From positions 11,162,001 to 11,226,000 of the forward strand of contig JAYKKI010000009.1 in the NCBI GenBank assembly GCA_039881145.1: a stretch of DNA of 64,000 nucleotides, read 5' to 3'. The notes under the pieces are model-generated. The model saw only the letters and a list, made by a program, of their open reading frames with translations. It had not been told where the DNA came from and ran no database searches. A program made the translations under genes and the position numbers. Positions within the stretch are counted from its first letter, which is position 1, and every line of letters starts with the position of its first letter. Positions 24,605-36,673 of the stretch are shown piece after piece. Origin of the DNA: Druceiella hillmani. Lineage: Eukaryota > Arthropoda > Insecta > Lepidoptera > Hepialidae.

Positions 24605-26829
24605 TTTTGTTATATTATCAGATCTTGTGTACATCAAAGTAAAGTTAGGTGCATTATCAGCAAGTCACAAGCATGTCGTCTTTTTTTTGCTTAATTTTTC
24701 AAAAACCATGTATGATGGTTGTTTTGAAATAATAGTTTGACAATAAGGCATTTAAAGTATTCATTTTGTGCGTAATACTTATTTCTTGTCAAAATATCTT
24801 TGTTTTTCCTTGCAACTTTTACCAGATTTATTTTTAAATTCCCTTGTATTTGTGTCTCACTCCTTGCACTTATGTCAGAAGTATGTCGTAAAATAGGTTA
24901 AAATATTTGTTAATATTTTCCTAAAATTCCAACCTCCGTTTCCGAACAATTTCAATGCAACTGAAATTTCCCAGAGTACTACGTTAATTGAATCCATTTT
25001 ATTAACTTCGGTTTTAAGAAGTTCTTAAAACTGCGAATTTTCCTTGATAAGTATTTTTAACACTTGAAAGTTAAAAAAAACTCCACTGATGAAAAAACGA
25101 AAATAATACAATACAGCAGTATAGAAAATTTTACAGTTAAAGAAGAAGACAATTATGATTTTGACAAGATATTTCATAAAATATGACAGAATTACAAATT
25201 TTGACATTCTACGGGTAATTCGAGAGCATCTAACAATAATTAGATAAACACCAGATCCGAATGTGTCATCTACGAAAATCAAGAAACTGGTCACCCAAGC
25301 CAAAAATTCTTAGAACGTTATGAAAGTTCAGAGATAAGAGGATTAGATAAAATATCACAACGGATAAATGTGCAACTCGAACACTAAGTACGTGTTCTTT
25401 TATTCTTGAAGCTGACTACGATGTTCAAGTACAGAAAGCATTTTGTTTATTTTTATGTATTTACGTTGTGTATCACTTCTAATTAATCTTAACTTGACAT
25501 CAGTAAAATTAATTATAGGATACGCAAAATGAAATTCATCTAACACTATCATGCACATAATTTTATCATCATATTATTTTACAATAAATATGAAGATTAT
25601 CTTGAATTTGGTAACAATATTCAAGTGGTTAATTGAGCGCATCGATCAGATCATTTCTTTGGCAGAAATATAATTTCATAATCTTCTAAATGACATAACT
25701 TGACTCATATTAGAGTCCCAGACATGAGTAATGTGTAACGGATATATTATATAACTGGTTCTATCGGGAAACAGGGTCTCAATAGAAGCGCTGGACTTGG
25801 TGAGTATAAACATTTACATACGAACTGATTTAAGCCTTGTTTCCTCATCCTTTGTAAAAATCCGTGTCAACTTATTAATCCTCTGTATTCTTTTCTATAT
25901 GTGAGGTATTCACATAGAGACAAGAATATTAAATGCAATCAATACCCAATTTGCTGTGAATGAGGCAACTGCAATAGTAACTGCAATAGTAATTTTATGT
26001 AATAGTGTGCTGCATGATAATTCCAAGTATTTTAAATGTAGTTTACAGTAAAAGTATCAGATTTCGGTAAAAAAGAGAGTCGGTCATATCCATTCGGGTG
26101 AGACTAAAATATGTCGATTCGTACCAACAAATATTTGGAACTCTAAAAAGAGAATAAGTGATAAATTCACGCTAAATAAAGTTTGTTCCTCAGATTTCAT
26201 TACAAGGCCGACTCGCCCTATCTTGGAAGCAGCATGCAATGGTTAATATTTCTTGTATTCGTAAACAATTTCAGACATTATGCTATATTGGCAAATGATT
26301 TAAATGACGAACTTAAGTCACGTAGAAGTAATAAGGCAATATTCTCATCTTAAACTCCCTTAAAGGGCAAACTGTTACTCACGTCGAAAGTAGTTAGCGA
26401 CAAACTGAACCTGAATTGCTACAATAATTTGATTATTCATACAGTTAATTATTTTCTTCAAATTGAAATAAGTTAGATCTAGCTGCGTTCTTTGGTTATC
26501 ACTATAGATATTCGCTATAAAAATAATTATATGTTCGCTACTCTAGGAATCCTAGGAAGGAAAGAATGTTATTATTCCATTAGATATGAATTTGCATGAA
26601 AATATGTATGTTCAGTATAGTTTTGAAAACGTTAATACGGGCCTTTAGTTTCTCACCTCAGATCCAGAAGCGCTTTTGTGAAAACAGGTATAACGCGCGA
26701 AGTATATGTCGTATTTCTAAACTAAACATTAATTTATCCTCAATTGCTTTTTAGAACTCGGAGCGTTTAGATATATTAGTTTTTGTGACAGTTTTTATAA
26801 GTAAAGAATAAGAGAAAATATCGAAATAA

Positions 26830-27340
26830 ATTACGAATAAAATAAAACTTTGCGAGTCGGAAAAGTGTCCTTTATGGACGATATATCAAACAGAATTCTG
26901 CATAAATACGCTGCGTATTATTATACTAAAATATCGTACGCAATACTCATATTGCGGAATATCATGTAATAAGGCGCCAATGTGCCAATATGCTGCCAAT
27001 CTCACAATAGGCGGACCAGTCGACGACTCAGCAAACGCGAATATCCCATCGTATCGATAAAACTTATTGATATTATTATATTTTATTATGCTACAGACGG
27101 CTTTGTGCTACGCTTTCTTAAAATATTTGCGCGCTTGTGTATGTCGATGTAATATACTCATACTTACGATAAGTATGTTTACTTGATTTTCGATATTCGA
27201 TAGCAATTCTGGCCGGCATTGGAAGTTTAACAAATGTTTGACTGGCTCGTGCATGTTAGATAAAGAGATTGTAGCGTTAGGGATGGAATTAATGTTGTGG
27301 GGTAAATACAGATTTAAGATGGTAAGCTTTTTTTGGCTAA
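26830..27340. promoter_or_regulatory. Conserved GC-richer island with triple CCAAT boxes (unit 1)
   Basis: About 500 bp that stays very similar to 40915-41430 in unit 2 while the flanking DNA has drifted. It holds three CCAAT boxes at 26977, 26985 and 26996 on the plus strand, a TATCGATA (DRE-like) motif near 27053, and an inverted repeat catactta/taagtatg near 27159. CCAAT arrays of this spacing are typical NF-Y targets in promoters. No long frame lies inside, so a promoter or enhancer role is inferred, not shown. The island is deleted from unit 3. Confidence 0.45.
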
Positions 27341-28489
27341 TATTAATACTTTAGCTGATATCCTATATTGATATTCGCATGCTGTCTATTTATATTTCAT
27401 GTTTCGTCTACACATAGAGGCTTTTTATATTTGCCTAGTAAATAATATTTTTCTATTTCGTAATTAAGAAAAATAAGTGGAAATTATAATAGAGGTGACA
27501 ATGAATCAGTCTACAGGATTATAAACAAAAATAAATTACATTTTTCTGAAATACAGAAACGCTATTTCTCTCTGTTTGTTGTTTCGACAGAGCGAAATGA
27601 TTTTTGAATTTGGTTTGAATCCGAAGTGTAAATGATATATAATTTGAAAAAATAAACGTTATTGGGCTAACATAGAGGAAAAAAAAAGATGTTGCTAATC
27701 TGTTGGCATATTCGAACTTAAAATACCTTCTTAGTCGTTCGCATGGAATTAGTTTATGCCGCACATATTATATGTTTATTTCTATGACACAGGCTATTTA
27801 TATGAAAAATTAAAATTAACAAATGTTAAAAGTGCAAAAAACAAACTCTTTTTTGAATATCTCGGAAATATCAAAGAATCATAACTGTACATTCGGTGTT
27901 TATTTCTCAAAATTGAGCGTTGTTTATATAATAAAGCATAACGAACTGAAAACAACAATAAATTATGAAAAAAAAGAGGTAATTTTTCAATAATTTTTTT
28001 ACGTTAATCATGAATATGGTTCCTCTTAAGTTGTTAGCATCTTGTATTCTAGAATTTTGGTGGATGCCAAAATTGTTCGAAATTCAGAATATTTTTATAT
28101 GGTACCTACTTTGAAAGTTATCACAAAGTATTGTTATACACATACATATATGTTAAAAGTTGTTTTCATAAAATAACAGATCTCTCATTTCCCACACAAA
28201 AAACAGAATATATTTGCAATTATTAATTACATAATAGAAATTCTTGACAGTCATAATTAATCACAAAAATTATTTTTATTAAAAAATTCTTTAGTGAAAT
28301 TCTATCCTTCAGACGTAATAAATATTCACAGCAGAATGTGTCAACATTCTACAAACGGATAATAAAAATTGCGTATGGATCATCGTATACTTGGTAGAAG
28401 TGAAAATTCTTAAATAAATTTTCACGGATATAATCAAGCAATCGCAGGACATAAACATAAATAATCACAAAACACAATAATAAATATTC

Positions 28490-28790
28490 ATAAAATAACT
28501 TCTTCGTGGTAACTCAGCTGTTCATAGTAGCGTCTGAGGCGTAAATCCACAATACGCGCGTTCGTGACATTATCTTATTCAATCGCTTTGTATCGTTGTG
28601 TATACGTCGCTCTCTTTTACCCCACTTCCATGGCCTCGAAATATATAGCTCTCTACATCATATGTTTCTTCTCTCTCATGTAACGAAATGTGCCTAAACG
28701 GAACGTGACCTTAAAATGTTAGCCTCTATTCTCGTCCACTAATCGATTATCGAATCGCTGCCTAAGTAGTTTCACCTCAAAAAGCTGACA
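28490..28790. other. GC-richer tract in unit 1 only partly kept in unit 3
   Basis: Contains cgcgcgttcg, tctcttttacccc and tatatagctctc motifs and no frame. Unit 3 resumes homology inside it (ccactaatcgatta near 28737 against cttatcgattaatc near 53502), marking the right edge of the unit 3 deletion. Confidence 0.4.
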
Positions 28791-29174
28791 TTTAAACTAC
28801 TTGCCAAATAAATATTTTGAAATTAAAAAGCCAGTAGACCAGAGAAGCCATTAATATCATACTCTACCACAGTAAGACATGATAATTAATTTTTAAGCTA
28901 TTATTGAAATAGAAATTTTTAATTGTTTATAAATGTTAAAAAGTTGCAAAATTCCTATAGCTTTTTTCTATACTAATGTACGCACTTAAATTGAGCATTG
29001 AACTATTAATTAAATTTATGTAAGATTTACTAAGTGCAATCAATATTACAGAATTTTTTAAATGCTTAACACACGCGGTTAAAAAGTTAGATGGGTTAGA
29101 TGATGCGTTCCAACATATTTTGGGAACTTGTGTCTCGTGAAAATATACCTTATAATATATTTTTGTTTGAAATA

Positions 29175-29214
29175 AAGACCGTATGCCTTGTAATCATATC
29201 GACACACCACGGTG
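29175..29214 (-). mobile_element. SINE 5'-head fragment (unit 1)
   Basis: The minus strand reads accgtggtgtgtcg...acaaggcatacggtctt, matching the head of the SINE at 5232. Only about 40 bp remain, with no body or tail. A matching relic is at 53965-54008 in unit 3, so it predates the array duplication. Confidence 0.65.
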
Positions 29215-30496
29215 ACGATCACAATATAGAAAATATGGTGATGGATAAGGGTAATTATTCAGATAATAAATCTTTAAAAACACATTTTGAAGCATGAACA
29301 TAGTAGTGACATTATTTTATAAGGAATAAAAATCATATTTAAATGTAAAATTAAAGAATACGAATGCAAAAGGAGTAATAGTTTCCACACAGCCTAACTG
29401 ACGGATGATTAAATAAAAGTTCTCAATATTTGTTATTTTGTGACCCAGATTTTTTCTACATAAAATTCAATATTTAAGAATAACCCTTATTCGTTGCATA
29501 AATTAGTATTTCAAAATAAAATTAGCGGTTATTCAAATCTTGGATATTATAAAGGTTCAAATATTTGTTTATTCGTTAATAATCAATTAGGGATAAATAT
29601 TTTCTATGCATTTCCAAAAAGATGTTACTCTTCAAGAAGAAATGTTTGCAAATATATATAAAATTTGTACATATTTTTGAACCATCATCAAATTAGCATA
29701 TACGACATATTGAAATAATTTGTAAAAACATCGTAAACTATCTGTGTTTTCTTATCCCGAATTTCAGAGATTTTGTTCGTGTAAAATTTAAAATAAGAAA
29801 AGTTATTACAGTTTGCTAAAAACGCTAGTAGATGGCGTTGGCAATACCATATCGTAGTACATCTATGAACATTAATTTTTTAAATCGGTAATAGACGGCG
29901 TTGACATTACAAATGTAATATTTAGGAAGTTAAATTTGTAATATTTAGGGGAAATAATGTTATATATTGTTCGCAGGAATAAATTATTACTATCAAAAAT
30001 TTCAATAAAATCTCCCCAATTGAATTTGCGTGATTGAAGAACAAATTAACAAACACACAGATAAAAATTCTAAAACAGGTTTTCCAGCTTTTATTATTAT
30101 TCTATACCCTAAATCAATCACTATTTTTAAGATATTTTCCATAAACAGAATTCACTCTGTTGTAGCTTAATAATATGTATAAATAACATAAAAATCCACA
30201 AAAAAGTTACTGAATATGTAAGGATAATTATGTTAGGTTTTTTCATAAGCGTTAGAAAACTCTACGACGAGACTACATAGAATCGACAATAGAGTACAGC
30301 AAAATAATAACTAAGCGGTCGAGTATACTGGCAATTATCAATAATTATTTAAAGCGATTAAACAAAATATAGTTATGATCCCTTTTTAATGTAAATAATT
30401 ATACAAAAAGCTATTAAAACAAAATATAGTAATGATACCTTCAAAAGGTAAATCCGATAAATCGTAATGGGATAGATATAGGATATGTAAATAATA

Positions 30497-30539
30497 AAAA
30501 GTGCATGATAAATACAAATATTCATTATCATGCACTTTT
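30497..30539. repeat. Hairpin, 15-bp perfect arms
   Basis: aaaagtgcatgataa (30497-30511) and its complement (30525-30539) with a 13-nt loop. A third, direct copy (aaaaagtgcatgata) lies near 30585-30600. The corresponding place in unit 3 is a TA tract (55093-55164). Confidence 0.85.
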
Positions 30540-30973
30540 AATTATATACATATCTAATAGGAAGAATAATAAGAATAATCTAATAAAAAGTGCATGATAG
30601 TAGGCATTTGAATTTATATTACGCCATCTCTTTTTAAAAATTTATCGATTTATTATATTCATTCGACAAAGAAATAATTTCACCAATCCTTCATATCTCT
30701 GTATCAGGAAACTTTCCTTCGTTTAAATAATAACACATTTTTACGCACAACACATCACTACAAATGTCTCAATACCGAAAATGTTCGCCATATCGATTCC
30801 AATATCGACACGAAGACAATCTCGTTACCGTTTCTCCCATCCGCGACATCATTTATTGTTTGATATGAAAGCGAGTTACGAGTCCTATGGAACTCGATTG
30901 CGTGTATGAAATGTGAATCCATATTGAAAATACCTCAGCGCACCTGAGTTTTAGAAGCACCGCGGCAGTCGAA

Positions 30974-31063
30974 ATGTACAATAAGCCGAAACCCGTGCAA
31001 GTAGACATGACGAATGAAGGTCCCGTTTCACAGTTTAAGCCGACTGAATATACTGTATTGTAA
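30974..31063 (+). CDS. Short conserved frame, possible first exon (unit 1)
   Basis: A 29-codon frame beginning MYNKPKPVQVDMTNEGPVSQ. Equivalent ATG and frame exist in unit 2 (42579) and unit 3 (55530), each with no indel through GPVSQ..KPTEY. The upstream 40 bp (cgccgcggcagtcgaa) are also conserved. In unit 1 a GTAAGA donor-like sequence overlaps the stop. Substitutions are often amino-acid changing, so coding constraint is unproven; the conservation could be regulatory. Confidence 0.3.
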   Translation: MYNKPKPVQVDMTNEGPVSQFKPTEYTVL

Positions 31064-31300
31064 GACTCACTCCTTACAATTCGTTCATATGAGGACGTGT
31101 GTTAGTATATGTTTTGAGTCTGTTATATTTAAAGATATTAATTTAATTTAATATCCTAAGTGAAAGTCGTATGTAGTAACCCCGCTTCATAGAGGAAGTA
31201 GGCTGAACATACTACATTATAAGACTAACTCGTTACAATTAGTTTCGATAAAGAAGTGTATCAAAATAAGTTTCAAATTTGTTATATTTATTTTTTTTTA
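31020..31300. repeat. ~160-bp degenerate tandem repeat, 2 copies (unit 1)
   Basis: Units start with a ccccgcttcacag.g.aagt.g.ctgaa motif (31022, 31178) and continue with actcgttacaatt and agtgtat..aataagtt. Units 2 and 3 hold about four copies. Confidence 0.8.
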
Positions 31301-31602
31301 ATGGTACATGAGTAGATAGAGTAATTGTTTTAAGAACCCAAGAAATTGTGGTTAGCTACATACTCTGAAATGGTTTGATCGTGTCAAATATTTGGACAAT
31401 AAAATATTAATACAGGGCTTTTAGCGGGGAATAAAATGTGACCAGATTAAACAACGCTTGAAATGAAAGTAATACAAAAAATCATGAAAGTGGAAGAGTA
31501 ATACAGAAATATAAGTTCCATTTTCTCTGTATTTACAGTTGCTTCATAATGAAAAACACAAAAAAGTATGAGAGATTTGGATGACAAAATAGAGTGCTTC
31601 TG

Positions 31603-31851
31603 TCAAAGTAAAAAATGTAATATAGGATTTTGCTGGAAATTTTGTCTTTCTTCATATTTTAATCTAGCTAAAACGTATCTGAAACTGCAAAGCAACATTT
31701 TATTGCGTCTGTTTTTGTTAACATACATTTGATACGTTTGAGCTTTTTTTTCTGTTGACCTTTTCACGATCACTGCCTCGTTAGCATTTGATTGAAAAGT
31801 TAATATTGCTTCGAAATAAATGAAAGTGTATATAAATAAAAAATGCTTCAC
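31603..31851 (-). CDS. 82-codon frame with signal-peptide-like start (unit 1 only)
   Basis: The N-terminus MKHFLFIYTFIYFEAILTFQ is a plausible signal peptide, followed by NEAVIVKRSTEKK, which has a dibasic KR. The paralogous positions are broken: unit 2 (about 44240-44100) has no ATG and stops early, and unit 3 (about 57250-57080) has indels. Only the ...EAVIVK.STE stretch is shared. It is either a small secreted peptide kept in one unit or a chance frame in AT-rich DNA. Confidence 0.2.
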   Translation of the reverse strand: MKHFLFIYTFIYFEAILTFQSNANEAVIVKRSTEKKAQTYQMYVNKNRRNKMLLCSFRYVLARLKYEERQNFQQNPILHFLL

Positions 31852-32861
31852 GTATATTTAATAACAAAAATGTACAATGTTTTCCTATTAATATGAAAAA
31901 TGTCAATAATAATCACAAGATGTTTTTATCATTTTTAATTGAAAATTATGTTAATTTTACCAATTTAATTTAATTAGCTGTGGGAAATAAGTTTTCATAA
32001 ATATTATTTCTATATATTGCTTTACTTTATACAATAATAACATGCTCGTTGTTTATTTAGATACGTAATGATTTATAATGATTTAAATACAAAACCGAAC
32101 ATAATGCATCTCAATGCGATACTCATATAATAATAAAAACAATTAATCCTGCTAATACTTCGAGAATTGTTGACGACAATATATGGACAAACAAAAATAG
32201 CTCATACCTATATTAGTATTCATTAAAAAAATTACTAAATATTTCATCAATCTAAAAATAATTGAACATTATAAAATTTGTTCTTCGTTGCCCTGCAAAA
32301 TAATTTAAATATTCATTTATTTTCAAACTAATAATATTGAGTCGTGTCTTGTTGAGAGTATTTACCGACAATAGAGCCTAAATGGAAAATAAATAAACCT
32401 TTGTAGTCTTGAAAAGAGAAGTTAATTAGTAAATTTTCCGACATTGTTTTATCAATTTATTTACAAACATCACGTGAAACAAACTCAACTCGATAGATGT
32501 TTTCCAATAGTCCAAATACCGGTTCAAATGTATAACAATAATGTTTTAATTTCCACTTGAACAAAATATTCATAAACTGTAATAACATTACTGTTTAGAG
32601 ACTACCTATAATATTTCATAAATTGGAATATTCGAAAACAATCAGTAATTCATAAACGCTAAACTTTAGAGTTACATTTGATATTGGGAGAATTTAAAGC
32701 TATTAAATTTTCTTTTGAACTATTTCCATTGAAATAGACGAATAATTATTGTACAAACATGAAAGATATTTCAAAATACAAATTTTTCTTACCATTTGAC
32801 CCTTTATAATTATATCTATTGAAGCAATAATGTAAGACAGGACTTGCGATTGTGAAATTGT

Positions 32862-33012
32862 TTGTGCGTGCATGTGCGTACTTGCTTATTTGTACGCGTG
32901 CAAGCACACACGTGTGTGCGCCTGTGAATATGCAAGCGGGCGTGCATGTGTGCAAGTATATATAGGTACGTGCGTGCATATATGCTCGCACGCTTGATTA
33001 TGTGCGTGTGCC
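32862..33012. repeat. Alternating purine-pyrimidine (GT/GC-rich) tract, Z-DNA-prone
   Basis: A 150-bp region dominated by gtgcgtgcatgtg-type alternation, unlike its AT-rich surroundings. It is conserved in unit 2 (45512-45672) and deleted in unit 3. The cysteine-rich frames it creates are artefacts. Confidence 0.8.
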
Positions 33013-33689
33013 TATACTAGAGTCACTATATCAATTTTGTCGTATGCCATAATATTATAAAATAAAAAATATGCAAAGTACGACTTAAACACAGTACAGA
33101 TCAAAACATCAGTGTAGATGTTGACGCGTGACGATCATTGCCTTTTGAAGTATAATTATTTTAAGAAGTTGCTGCAGCCAAATTCACACATCGCGATAGA
33201 AAACTATTATTATCTACAATTTTAGGAGTGGCACAACAAAGAAATTAGTACTTAAAAAACATTAATGTGACCTTAAAGGCGGTTTATCCATCCTTAGAAA
33301 TGTTAGGGAGCGTAAATATGAGCTGCAGTACATACAATTCAAGATGGAGTAGAATTAATTGCGACACGTGAGAAAATTTATTCCAATGTCGAGAGGGATT
33401 TTAGAGAGATGTATTTTGTACAAGGTTTGGAAGTATATAAAACTGCCTAGCATATAACAAAGGTTGCTTAAAAAACTAAATAGCAAGTGCATACAAAATG
33501 AGTAAATACATTTGGTCCGTAATAAAAAATGCTTTTTAATTTTAATATTTCTTCTACAATTCGTACTCTTGACAAACCTATCGTAGACATTCACGCATAG
33601 AATCCCAATTTACAAAATATTAAATTATTATTATTAAATACATCAGTAAATTTTGGCGTAAATATATTTAAATATTATTACACCCACCC

Positions 33690-34085
33690 AGTACTTTTTC
33701 TCATCCTTTGACATGCAGACACGTCAGCGCGCACAAGCGTTTGTAGCGTTTCCTCAGACGAGGCTACACATAATACAGTGAAATGAGAAACGCGAAGAGT
33801 AAAAAAACAACAGTTTTCTCCTCTCCGCAATACAACTATAAAGTTCAATATTACCCGCTGCCTGGCCGTCGCAACGTGACTCCCACTTACGGGGAAAGGC
33901 TTCCGAGTGGGAAAGGGTTCCCAGTAAATATCAGCCTGCACAGATTTCCTGGCGTGAATTATTGTTTCCGTGGGGGTGTATAAGTATTTATATCGAAACA
34001 CGTAACTATTGGGAGTAACGATACTGACGTAACTTGCTCTAGTATTGACCATAGCTAGTTTGTACGCCTTATGGTAAAATTGTTC
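33690..34085. promoter_or_regulatory. Conserved island with CRE-like site (unit 1)
   Basis: About 390 bp strongly conserved in units 2 (46395-46770) and 3 (58805-59185). It contains cacgta, an inverted CCAAT (attgg, 34008-34012) and TGACGTAA (34025-34032), which are CRE/ATF- and NF-Y-like sites. On the minus strand the first ~55 codons (NTRASYVSIV...) are open in all three units. The full 124-codon frame (33678-34052) is open only in unit 1, partly because of a small local insertion at 33905-33930. A GTAAGT donor-like site follows TTTCCCC on the minus strand in units 1 and 3 but is changed in unit 2. Regulatory or first-exon function is inferred. Confidence 0.4.
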
Positions 34086-36030
34086 AATTTTGAGTTTAGT
34101 ATAATCCTGCGAATTGTTCCCTTGAATGATTCAACAACCATGTCTTATTTAAAGCTCTTCCAGATTGAATTTTCCTGTTTTTATTAACAACTGCTTTCAG
34201 GGCGTTAATCACAAATCACAGGAGTAATATAGAACATCTAAACATATATAGTAGATTTTTTAATGATCAAGCTAAGAACACATTGTCATTATTACAGTGT
34301 ATTATTAATACTTGGATACAAAATGTTAAAAATGTTTAACAATTTCTCATTGGTTTATATCAAAAGTAATCCAAATGCCGTTTAATCGGCAATATTAAAT
34401 ATTTTTAGATAACATATTTAAAAAACACAGCATCAAAAAAATAACATTTAACTCTAATTTCGTAAATCATTACATGATTTAGAAATCATTTCAAGGCAAC
34501 TAGTTGTCTCAGTTTGCCAAAATGTATCATATTTTCACAAACTTAACAGAAACAACTAATTTTGAAATAGCAGAAATGAAAAGTATTCAGATTTCTTGAT
34601 TGCCAATTTTTACAGCAGTATTTTATTTATATTAGGCAAATTACACAGCATGAAAATAATTTCCCATCGTACCAGGTAAAATGTTCGGCAAATTAGTAAC
34701 CAATTGATTAGGATTCGTATTTTTTTCTATCAAACATCACATTTTTTTATATTATGTATTTTATTTAAAATTACAAATAAGTGGATCAATCTTTAAATTT
34801 ACCCTAATATAATTAAAAGAAAATGTGAGTTTATGAATTTGTCAAAGATAATTGCGTTAACCACTTTTATTAATATTTAAATAAATACAGCAAGGCAATT
34901 TAATATTTATTTACAGCGTCGTTGCAGCTAAGTTACAACAGAAGCTTTGTTGAAGGCAAATGTTAAATGGAAAACAAATAAATGTAAAATTGTTTCAAAG
35001 TGAACTTATTTCTTAAGATTTCTTACTAGTTAAAAACAGTAGTACGTAATTATTAAATTTTAAGTCTTCATGGCAATATTCTAGTGAAATTTTGTTATAA
35101 TATACAAACGAGGTTTTAAAAATAAATAACCCTTTAATAAACTTACATTTTTTTTAAAGGTACACCTAGGGACATTTCTTTCGACGAACTACACGAAAAA
35201 AATATTTACAGTATATTTATATGTATAAGGAGATATAAGAATGATACATATCTTATTTTTGGATACTAATGAAGATTTTTGTCCAAATATTCCAAATTTC
35301 ACGCAGATTTCGGAATGGAAGATCTAAAATTGTGGAAATTTCATTCTCACAAATTAGAGTCATGACAGATGAACGGAAATAAGGACGTAACCTATAATGA
35401 ACTCTAATTTAATTACTGAACTGTAAAAAAAATTGTGAAATGTCCTTTGTTCAAATTTGTTTACGGATAAGTTGCTATAGCGGCAGTAAAAATGCTTTGT
35501 CAATAGTTTTTTGTGCATTATAAAGTATACTAGTTCAAGGTTAAGTAAATAAATAATGATAGAGAAATTTACTTATGTCTATACTTATTGCAAAACATTA
35601 ATCTTTGTGTAATTAAGTATTACATTTTTTTCTAATGCTAGAAAATATTATTTTAGTTCACTATATTTCTTACTTATTCTAACGTTGTTCTAACTTTAGG
35701 ATTAAGCACTGTTAGAATGTATTAGCACGGCAAAAAATTAATATTTCTTTATTTTGAAGAAAAACAGTTAATTTGAATTGTTTGTTTTTTTAATCGTAGA
35801 TGTAGCTTAATAAATCGAATTAGTTGTAATAAATCTAGTAGTTTTCAAAACATATGAAATAAATATTTGTTAATATATAAAATAAGATAATAATCTTTTA
35901 AAATATAAAGAAGTAGCTCTTAGTTCCACAGCTGCCAAAGACGAATGTAAAAATCTACTTAAAACATAAAGTCAGTAGTCTAATGGAATTTCTAACAAAT
36001 AAAATAATTTAGAAACTTATATAACACAGA

Positions 36031-36120
36031 CAATGGCAAAAAACACTTATCATTTAAGCATCCGTTAATAGAAAAAAGGACAATGGCAAAAAAACACTTC
36101 GAATCATTAAAGCATTCTTT
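36031..36120. repeat. Short tandem duplication (unit 1)
   Basis: acaatggcaaaaaacactt recurs about 50 bp later. Units 2 and 3 have a single copy. Confidence 0.7.
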
Positions 36121-36186
36121 AATAGGAAAAATCTAAAAATTATATTGAATAAGGAAACGAAAATAGAAAAAAAGTTGCACTCATTT

Positions 36187-36460
36187 TCCACCGGTAGCAA
36201 ATACAGAACACACTCAATCTTTAAAGGAAGCTATCGGCTAAAACTTTTTAAACTTTCCATTTTCCGACACTCAGACCTCGCCTGCTTCGGTTAAAGGCGA
36301 GACATTGGCCATTTATAAATTGAAGCAACTTTGTCTCCGAACTGTTTTGCTGACAACGAAGAAAGTTTTTTTTTATCATTAGCCTATGTACAAGTTTCCA
36401 CCGCTCATTAATTGATCTACTGTTTTAGGAAATAAAAGATTTTAAACATTGTTAGATTGT
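36187..36460 (+). promoter_or_regulatory. Core-promoter-like conserved island (unit 1)
   Basis: The best conserved block of array II (paralogues 48808-49035 and 61053-61300). It starts ccaccggtagca and carries TATAAA at 36314-36319. About 27-29 bp downstream lies an initiator-like element. Units 2 and 3 read CAGTTT; unit 1 reads CTGTTT at 36342-36347, so its initiator is weakened. The downstream sequence is non-coding up to the (TA)n at 36556. A shared plus-strand transcription start is inferred from motif order and conservation only. Confidence 0.5.
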
Positions 36461-36552
36461 ACTGCGTCTCCATTTAAAAAAACTTAATTTTCAAATGTTC
36501 TTTCTTGAAATATTTTACTTTACAGAAGACTTACTATGAAATAAGCCTAAAT

Positions 36553-36555
<3 letters not shown>

Positions 36556-36590
<35 letters not shown>

Positions 36591-36599
36591 TGCGTGTGA

Positions 36600-36673
<74 letters not shown>

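Noticed and set aside
33355..33594. Hydrophobic minus-strand frame in unit 1, and a different one at 45802-46071 in unit 2
   Set aside because: The two frames do not correspond to each other and the conserved stretch (gatggacaaaccgccttt) has a stop in unit 1. No consistent coding frame.
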